The notes beneath the pieces were generated by a model. It did no database searches and was not told where the DNA came from. It was given only the letters and a program-made list of their open reading frames with translations. Positions 57,430-64,000 of a stretch of 64,000 nucleotides of DNA are shown here, in pieces; positions within the stretch are counted from its first letter, which is position 1, and each line of letters starts with the position of its first letter. Source of the DNA: Odiellus spinosus (lineage: Eukaryota > Arthropoda > Arachnida > Opiliones > Phalangiidae); NCBI GenBank assembly GCA_963920705.1, contig CAWUCO010000169.1:312501-376500 (forward strand). The letters are read 5' to 3'. The position numbers were made by a program, and so were the translations under genes.

Positions 57430-57505
57430 AAAAAAATAATAATAAAAAAAAAAAAAAAAAAAAAAAAATAAAAAATAAAAAAATAAAAAAAAAAATATAT
57501 ATATA
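57430..57505. repeat. A-rich low-complexity tract
   Basis: Long A runs with interspersed T, then (AT)n, immediately after the stop of the interrupted gene. An AATAAA lies near 57531. Confidence 0.9.
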
Positions 57506-57623
57506 TGTATATTAAAATATTTTCAGTAAAGAATAAACAAAATGAATAAAGTTTTCCTTTAATATCTATCTCTTCTCTCGAGTATATTCGAGAATTTCAA
57601 GTTTACTGATAAACGAGGGCTGA

Positions 57624-57655
57624 TATATAAACCCACCCAGAATTTTTTGTTTCAT
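57624..57655 (+). promoter_or_regulatory. TATA box plus initiator for the polymerase gene
   Basis: TATATAA at 57624-57630 is followed by TCATT (57653-57657), whose A lies 30 nt from the TATA start. This is a standard arthropod TATA-Inr spacing. A 13-codon upstream frame starts at 57657, before the polymerase ATG at 57700. Confidence 0.55.
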
Positions 57656-57699
57656 TATGGACTACAACATCGTAAAACTAGTAAGTACTTTATAAAAAT

Positions 57700-60537
57700 A
57701 TGTTTCCCTGTGGGGTTTGCGGCTGTGAATTTAGGAGAAAAGATGTGTTAACGAGACATGTTCGCGAACAACATGAGGGGGTCAAATACACTTGTGATAC
57801 ATGTGGAAAACTTTTCGCGCGTAAAACACATTTAACGCGACATTCCCGGATACATAGAAATTCTCCTGTTACCCAACCTGTAAACGACGCTTCGTCAACC
57901 GAAAACCTATCTACGTTGCCCGAGAATGGTTCCATGCCGTCCGAGGATGAACCCACACCTCTTGAAAAGGATGCAATTCGCCCTGAGGAGATTCTCGTCC
58001 CTGTCGAGAATGATTTTGCATCCGGTGCGGAGGAAATGTTAGCCTTAGGGGATGCGATTCTAAGTGCTAGATTCACCCCACCTGATTGTCAGACGGACCT
58101 TGAACAATTTATGACCCCGCTCATCCCTAGTTTAATCAGATATTTGGAGCAACAGCTTATTAAAAGAAAGGGAATTAAATGGAATATTATAATAAGAGTC
58201 CGCTATATTAAAGTACTACCCAACGGTGATGAGATGGAGCACATCCCGTACCTACGAAGTAGAACTCAGACTACACTCTTAGCGGATGAACTCGAAAATC
58301 AGATCAACGGGTGCGTTCAAACCATTTCTAATCAGATGCAAGAATTCCAGGAGCTAGGGAGCAATTGGGTGGTAGATAGAATTCTATACCTCCAAGTGGA
58401 TGTTATCAAGTATCTACCCCTTGTCGCAGGCTCCTACATAAACACCCCCGAGGGGGTTATAGAAACAAAAAGCGTTCTCAACATAAAATCGAACGATGGG
58501 ATGTGTTTTAAATGGGCCTGCTTAGCCCATCTTCATCCTGTTGAATTGAACGCCAATCGTGTCTCCGGATATAAACAATATGAGAACGAATTAGACTGTT
58601 CGGAAATAAGCTTCCCCTTTTTACTCCACAATATGAAATTAAAAAAATTTGAAGTTAAAAACAATCTCTCGATTAACGTGTTTGCTTGGGAGGGAGGAGT
58701 CTTCCCCCGCTACGTCAGTGAACAGATAGTAAGCGAGGAAAGGGAGATTGATCTCCTGCTTCTGACTGAAAAAGATAAAAAACATTACTGCCTTATACGA
58801 AGCCTAAGTCGACTTCTGTCGCATTTTACCAACCACAACGGAAAAATATATATATGTAGAAGATGCCTACATAGGTATTCCGGGGCAAACGCCAAAAAAA
58901 ATCACGCCGAACATAAAAAACATTGCTCCATCCACGCACCCCAACGAATTGAGATGCCCCTCAAAAAGCCTGTTCTATATTTTGAAAAATTCGAGTGGAT
59001 GCAGAAGGTAAATTATTTTCTAAATTCTAGTCGGTTTCCCTATCTTACACGCTATTCGTTTAGTGTCCGTTCGTTATTTACGCCGACTTTGAGAGCATTT
59101 TAAACCGTTATCAAACTTGTTCAAATAACTCGACTCTTTCCTCCACCACAAAACTCGCCGAGCATGTCGCCTGTGGGTTCAGCTACGTAGTAATCGGACA
59201 AGATGGTAAGTCTCTGGCTTCTTGACGTCGACCTAGTTTCTAACCAATTTCACCAGGTAAGCCCCGGCTACCTGTCACGTATCGTGGGATAGACGCTGTC
59301 GAGGTGTTTCTTGAGAGTTTACTAATGGAGGAGGAAAATATATTGGAGATTCTACAAAAGAACATTCCAATGGACTTAACCCCGAATGAATTAGAAGCCA
59401 GTAGAAAATCAACACACTGCTATATATGTACTGGAATTTTGACGACAGAGGATTACGGGGTGAACGACCATTGCCATCTAACAGATGAGTTTTAAAATTA
59501 TTTAGCTTATTAGTTCTGTATTTCATTATCCTTCATTTTAAGTAGTTTTCGGGGTCGCGCTCATAACAGCTGTAACCTCAAGATGCGGATGGACAAAAAA
59601 ATACCTGTTGTTCTTCACAATATGTCCAAGTAAATATCTCCAATCCCATTATAAGTACTGATTATTTTTATAATCTTCACCCTCTCTTTAAAGCTACGAT
59701 TCGCATCTGATCCTACAGAAGATGGGTATTTTCAAGGAGCAGAATATAGAGGTCATCCCAAATAACTCCGAACGATATATCTGCATCGGATTTAGCTGTC
59801 TACAATTTATAGATTCAATGAGATTTATGCCAGCCTCGCTCGACACCCTGGTTCAAAATTTGGCTCAGGACGGGATCAACAAATTTAGCATCCTCGCTGC
59901 ATCGTATAACCCTGAGCAAGTATGTTTAGCTCTCAAGAAGCTGTCATACCCCTATGACTATATGGACTCGATGGCACGGTTTGAGGAGACTCAATTACCA
60001 CCTAAAGAAGCTTTTTATAATATTCTAACTGACGAGCATATATCCGATGAAAATTACCAACACACTCGGGATGTTTGGGAGAAATTTGAAATAAAAAATC
60101 TAGGAGATCTTCACGACACATACGTTCAAATTGATACGCTACAGTTGGCGTGTGTTTTCGAGGAATTTAGAACCATGTGTTTGGATTATTATCGCTTAGA
60201 CCCTGCACATTCATACACAGGACCAGGATTAGCCTGGGAAGCCGCCCTCCTGAAGACAGGTGTAAAATTAGATTTGCTGTTGGATCCGGATATACATCTC
60301 TTTATCGGTAGTTTCATTTATATTTATTTTTAATACTTGACATTAATGTTTTCCTGTATTGTAGAACGTGGGATTAGAGGTGGTGTATCTCTGATAAGCA
60401 ATCGATACGCCGAAGCTAATAACAAATATCTCCCCGATCACGACGAATCCAAACCTAGCAACTATATCGTATATTTAGACATAAACAATTTATATGGTAA
60501 ATATAATAATTGGAAATCTTCAATAATTTCATGCTCA

Positions 60538-60570
<33 letters not shown>

Positions 60571-62028
60571 AAGGCAAAGTTATGAAGGACTACCTCCCGA
60601 TGAACAACTTCGGGTGGATCGACCCCGATAGTGATCTTCTGGCCTACACACTGAAGTATATTTTGGATCTGCCAGACGATTCACCATATGGATTCATCCT
60701 AGAGGTTGATTTGGACTACCCGGAGGAGCTACACAACACACATAATTGTTTCCCTCTCGCACCGGAAACGAGGAAAATAACGATCGACATGTTTTCCCCG
60801 ACCTACAAATTGCTAATGACGAAGAACGGCCTTCCCTTAAAAGACACACTACCTAAACTCCTACCGACCTTAAATAACAAGTCGAACTACGTTACACATT
60901 ATAGGAATCTTAAATATTATATCTCTCAGGGTTTGAAATTAAAAAAAGTACATAGAGTACTATCGTTCGGTCAAGGACCTTGGCTTAGTCCATACATTGA
61001 TTTCAACACGGAAAAGAGGAAGATCGCCACTACAGAATTTCAACGGGATTTTTTTAAGCTGATGAACAACAGGTATAAAGCGCACGGAATTAATTCAATT
61101 ATTTTTATTAATCTCTGTAATACATTAGCGTTTTCGGTAAAACGATGGAGAATTTGCGAAATAGAATTGATTTCACCCTCGTGCAGACAGCTGAAAAAGC
61201 AATCAAAAAAGCATCGTCGCCCGCCTTTCAAAAGTTCATTGTGTACCATAATGAATTGGTCGGGATTCAACGAGCTAAATCATTTCTTTATCTAAATAGA
61301 CCCATATTCACGGGCTTCTCGATTTTAGATCTCGCCAAGTTATTTCTGTATAAATTCCACTATGACTTTATCAAGGAGAAATACGGCGGTAACGCGGTAC
61401 TACAGTTTACTGATACGGGTATTAGTTTATCTTTCACACTATTTGCCGCATACTAACTTTTTCATTCATAGATAGCTTAATGTACGATATAAAAACCGAG
61501 GACGTGTACGCCGACTTCAAAAAGCATGGCGATCGGTTTGATTTCTCGGGCTACCCAAAATCGCACAACCTTTTCAGCGACACCAATAAGAAGGTTCTGG
61601 GTAAAATGAAAGACGAGATGAATGGTGGGATTATAAAAGGTGATTTTTGTGGATAAGTTTCTGTATTAAATATGTGCTAATGTATTTTTCTATCTCTATT
61701 AGAATTCGTCGGACTTCGACCGAAACTTTATTCCATTTTATCTGAGGTGGGGGAGAAGAAGACTGCAAAGGGGATCTGTCGCCGTGTTGTGAAACGTTCT
61801 ATCCACCACTCAGATTACCGTGAATGCTTATTCGGTGAGGCTGAGACATCCTGCGTTATGAAAAGGATTGTCAGCGACAAGCACAACCTATACACAGTTA
61901 GCCAAAGAAAGAAGGCGCTATCCGCCTGCGATAACAAGAAATACATTCTTCCTGGGGGGATACGAACCCTATCATACGGTCATCGTTTAATAAAAAAATT
62001 TAACGACCGAGTTAGGGAAATTAAATAA
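57700..62028 (+). CDS. Polinton protein-primed family B DNA polymerase, ten exons
   Basis: Replicates the element's DNA. Exons: 57700-59007, 59064-59205, 59257-59488, 59546-59629, 59694-60307, 60365-60496, 60574-61072, 61129-61418, 61472-61639, 61703-62028. All nine introns (51-77 nt) are GT-AG; the one at 61419-61471 has a TACTAAC branch point. Exons total 3,795 nt (1,264 codons), open throughout. Two C2H2 fingers (CGVCGCEF and CDTCGKLF regions) lead, followed by a Ser/Pro linker. A further Cys/His cluster near 58855 precedes the exonuclease motif with Asp and Glu in the fourth-following residues (YADFES, 59076 on). An endonuclease-VII-like CYIC...DHCH motif spans exon 3. Polymerase motif A (YLDINNLYG) is at about 60470; introns fall inside motif B (61073-61128) and motif C (61419-61471). 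AATAAA overlaps the stop. Confidence 0.85.
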
Positions 62029-62033
62029 ATAAA
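62024..62033 (+). terminator. Polyadenylation signals overlapping the polymerase stop
   Basis: AATAAA at 62024-62029 and 62028-62033. On the opposite strand AATAAA at 62105-62100 serves the convergent protease gene, so the two transcription units end within about 70 bp. Confidence 0.5.
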
Positions 62034-62092
62034 AATAATAAAGTTGGAATAAAAAATAAGTATTGAAGATTGTTGATATGAAATTAAATAAA

Positions 62093-62554
62093 TTATAATT
62101 TTATTGAATATCTTTTGTACATAAATTCTTTTATCATATTGTCGTTAGAAATTGTGTTCTTAGAAAACCTGGATATAATGTTGTACATTTTAACACCGCG
62201 ACATCTATTGAGACTGAAATATATCGAATACCCCCCACAGGTCCAACTCTTATTCCCTTGTAACTGCAAAGAATTATACGAAATCATTCGACTATTTTTC
62301 TCCGCGAATTCATTAAATTTAAACACGTCGGGAGGGTTTCCATAACTTTCAAAAAACTCTAAGTTTTTCGAGCTAGTAAAATACATAAGACACCAATGTT
62401 CTCCGTCCTCGCTAGATGATGCGGTATTTACGATAAAAAGCGATGGGAATGATTGCACGGTTTTTGGTAGAGTATTTGCCGCGAACACACCACGAAAAAT
62501 ATCCCTGGTGTATTTATCGTTCTCCAATATGTTCTTTATTTGCGTAGTGTCCAT
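62093..62554 (-). CDS. Adenain-type cysteine protease (Polinton PRO)
   Basis: A 153-residue protein from ATG 62554, chosen because it starts one base after the upstream stop (TAG at 62558-62556); an in-frame ATG at 62623 would overlap the neighbour. It matches the adenovirus-type maturation protease family (Ulp1/C48 fold): catalytic His53 in GEHWCLMYF, Glu69 in FFESYG, Cys106 in WTCGGYS, and Gln99 seven residues before the Cys for the oxyanion hole. Glu at the second position is the adenain choice rather than the Asp of Ulp1. It should cleave virion proteins during assembly. Compact and without breaks; AATAAA overlaps its 3' end. Confidence 0.85.
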   Translation of the reverse strand: MDTTQIKNILENDKYTRDIFRGVFAANTLPKTVQSFPSLFIVNTASSSEDGEHWCLMYFTSSKNLEFFESYGNPPDVFKFNEFAEKNSRMISYNSLQLQGNKSWTCGGYSIYFSLNRCRGVKMYNIISRFSKNTISNDNMIKEFMYKRYSIKL

Positions 62555-62555
62555 T

Positions 62556-63881
62556 CTAATCAACGACGATAACGGTTCTGTTCTTATCAATTTCAATGAG
62601 CGACTGAAATTCAGCGTAAACAATTACAGCCACAGTCTCCGTAAGAGGGGCGGCGAATTTTAATTCAAGTCTTAAATTCCCGTTTTTAACCAAATGGAAA
62701 TGGGAAGCGTTTGAAGTCAAATCCACTGTGAGATCGAAGCAATAAAGGCAGTTACCGCCGGCAAAATCATCCCGACTTATTTGATTACCCTCGTCAAGTT
62801 GGAACTGCCCGGTCATTAGAGTTAGATTATTATACGCCTGGATAAAACTATTCTGACCGAAATTTGGAGTAAGTGGTTTGTGGGGGACGCTACTCCCGTC
62901 GATAGACAGCCCAATATGATTTAAATTAAAATTTTGAAAGTTAAACGGACATAACTTTAGTTCCCCTAAGTAGGCGCTTTGCGAGACTAGGCCGATAACA
63001 ATTTTCTTGGGGGTTGAGCCTGTGAAAAGGTGATCTTGAACTACGCTCATATTTCCCGTAGGTATAGAGAAAGACGTACACTCTGTTCTATTAATTGGAT
63101 ATTTCGCTCTAGCTACCTGCATCACTTTGGCGTGTGCGAGACCGATTTCGGGGATAAGCTTCATTTTTCTGATATACAGCGCGGCGGACTTAATTTCAAC
63201 GCGACCCGTTACATCACCGTGTAGACAGAAATCGAAGTTCGGCTTCCCGAAAACGAATTTCAAATCTACTAGATTTAGTAGATATCGCGGTTGTTGACAT
63301 AAATCCAGATGCAAACCACCGATCATATCAATTACACCACTCTGGGCAAATTTAGCTCTTTTTTGAAACCCTTCGTTAGCGTTAAAATTATCGAAAAATT
63401 CCGCTGTATCCCGATAATATAGAGAGCTCGTCAGATGGCTATTTTTAGCCGGATCCCCGTATGTTAACAGCGTTTGAATCATACTTTTATATGGATAATT
63501 TTGAGCCGAGGGTGTAACGGACTTCTCGTTTAAATACAGGTGAACCTCGGGGAACATACTATGTAGAAATAAATTGGTTGGAGCCAGATTATCCATCAGG
63601 GTCGCTACAGTACCGTCAGCGGCAAAAACCGTAGCTAGCGGGTGGGAGCCGCTGCTTTTCTTAATTTCCACTTGAACGTGCAGCAGAGTTTTTGATAGAT
63701 CGACGTAAGTCTCGGAGTTCCCGTTGATGTGGAATGTTAAAGATGAATTATTCGAAATACTTGATATTGGATTATGCTCAACCCATTCTCCTGATATGAC
63801 ACTCGTCTGGGTCATAGGTACTTCGAATAGGTTGAGTTCGGAATTTACGCAGCTATTCGAGTGGGGGTGTAGCAAAGCCAT
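62556..63881 (-). CDS. Probable Polinton major capsid protein (double jelly-roll)
   Basis: A 441-residue uninterrupted frame from ATG 63881. The sequence is beta-rich with no signal peptide or membrane helix. It contains ADGTVATLMDNLAPTNLFLH, an LNLVDLKFVFGKPNFDF block and a C-terminal FNLNHIGLSIDG...SFIQAYNNL block, a pattern I associate with the widespread invertebrate hypothetical proteins derived from Polinton capsids. Position just upstream of the protease and downstream of a basic protein on the same strand fits a morphogenesis operon-like block; spacing is 1 nt to the protease ATG. The assignment as major rather than minor capsid rests on memory of the family and size, not on a search. 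Confidence 0.65.
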   Translation of the reverse strand: MALLHPHSNSCVNSELNLFEVPMTQTSVISGEWVEHNPISSISNNSSLTFHINGNSETYVDLSKTLLHVQVEIKKSSGSHPLATVFAADGTVATLMDNLAPTNLFLHSMFPEVHLYLNEKSVTPSAQNYPYKSMIQTLLTYGDPAKNSHLTSSLYYRDTAEFFDNFNANEGFQKRAKFAQSGVIDMIGGLHLDLCQQPRYLLNLVDLKFVFGKPNFDFCLHGDVTGRVEIKSAALYIRKMKLIPEIGLAHAKVMQVARAKYPINRTECTSFSIPTGNMSVVQDHLFTGSTPKKIVIGLVSQSAYLGELKLCPFNFQNFNLNHIGLSIDGSSVPHKPLTPNFGQNSFIQAYNNLTLMTGQFQLDEGNQISRDDFAGGNCLYCFDLTVDLTSNASHFHLVKNGNLRLELKFAAPLTETVAVIVYAEFQSLIEIDKNRTVIVVD

Positions 63882-63883
63882 TT

Positions 63884-64000
63884 CTATCTTGAAAAAATAT
63901 CCGAAGGAGAGGGGAATCGTCGAGGTGCTCTCTTCTTCCTAGCCTTCCTTAATGTGGTCGGGGATTTTTTGGCACGCTTCTTTTTAAGTCCCGAACCTAT
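63884..64000 (-). CDS. C-terminal end of a Lys/Arg-rich protein (partial)
   Basis: Thirty-eight codons and TAG (63886-63884), entering from beyond the right edge and ending two bases before the capsid ATG. The tail is strongly basic (GSGLKKKRAKKS, RKARKKRAPRRF). Virion core or minor capsid proteins with such tails are known in adenovirus- and Polinton-like elements, so a DNA-binding core protein is a reasonable guess. Confidence 0.5.
   Translation of the reverse strand: MGSGLKKKRAKKSPTTLRKARKKRAPRRFPSPSDIFSR

Larger units (their letters stand above)
54718..64000. mobile_element. Polinton/Maverick element, left part
   Basis: The gene set is typical of Polintons (virus-like self-synthesising DNA transposons): family B polymerase with N-terminal zinc fingers, adenain-type protease and probable capsid protein, arranged as two convergent blocks (rightward 55547-62028, leftward 64000-62093). 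Integrase and packaging ATPase are not seen. The left boundary is inferred only from where repeats start; the right end is outside the window. Confidence 0.85.

Noticed and set aside
57657-57745. Short 5' exon from ATG 57657 spliced into the polymerase frame
   Set aside because: The only nearby acceptor would remove the first zinc-finger cysteines; a small upstream frame is simpler.
60582-61456. Apparent overlapping frames and frameshifts in the Polinton polymerase
   Set aside because: Explained by GT-AG introns at 61073-61128 and 61419-61471, not by frameshift mutations.
62115-63942. Plus-strand frames over the protease and capsid genes
   Set aside because: Antisense shadows; the minus-strand frames carry the recognisable motifs.

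Overview
The window looks like an AT-rich, repeat-dominated stretch of an arthropod nuclear genome, most likely an insect. Support: multi-exon genes with short GT-AG introns; a protostome-type ionotropic receptor (IR) gene; a short interstitial AACCT/TTAGG run (the usual insect telomere motif) at 32795-32823; and several metazoan transposon classes (Polinton/Maverick, DDE cut-and-paste, a TTAA-flanked piggyBac-like element, Ty3/gypsy, a non-LTR RT, a SINE). There is no sign of bacterial gene organisation. The species cannot be named from this sequence.

Layout. 0-2.1 kb: nested inverted-repeat DNA transposons. 4.9-5.4 kb: an unrecognised GC-richer coding-like patch. 5.8-10.2 kb and 21.8-26.1 kb: two near-identical copies of a 4.4-kb repeat with terminal and internal hairpins. 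10.9-13.9 kb (minus): C-terminal exons of an IR gene, phase-consistent but with one in-frame TGA. 14-18.3 kb: foldback/MITE elements, several nested in a TTAA-flanked element. 19-21.8 kb: weak exon-like ORFs, a GC-rich block and a 22-bp minisatellite. 26-34 kb: minisatellites and a 780-bp mariner-like MITE. 31.4-37.2 kb: about eighteen copies of a ~98-bp cassette, each carrying CAG, then 3 or 6 nt, then a splice donor, on the minus strand. 37.2-41.7 kb: a DDE transposon with ~1-kb inverted arms. 41.9-50.8 kb: a tandemly duplicated composite repeat holding a 100-bp satellite with a 200-bp higher-order repeat. 51.5-54.4 kb: decayed gypsy and LINE fragments and a 208-bp higher-order satellite.

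54.7-64 kb: the left part of a Polinton/Maverick element that runs off the right edge. Rightward genes are a conserved 155-residue protein, a serine/proline-rich protein interrupted by a SINE, and a protein-primed family B DNA polymerase. The polymerase is open end to end (1,264 codons) once nine 51-77-nt GT-AG introns are removed. Convergent leftward genes are an adenain-type cysteine protease, a probable major capsid protein and the end of a very basic protein. Together these are the replication and virion-morphogenesis functions expected of a Polinton; integrase and packaging ATPase are not in the window and may lie beyond 64000. Three rightward genes have their own TATA box, and the convergent 3' ends are 64 bp apart with AATAAA signals on both strands.

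The most unusual signals are the array of 3- or 6-nt microexon-like cassettes (31.4-37.2 kb), the intron-rich but intact Polinton polymerase, the IR gene with a single in-frame TGA, and a family of terminal hairpins showing compensatory stem changes.
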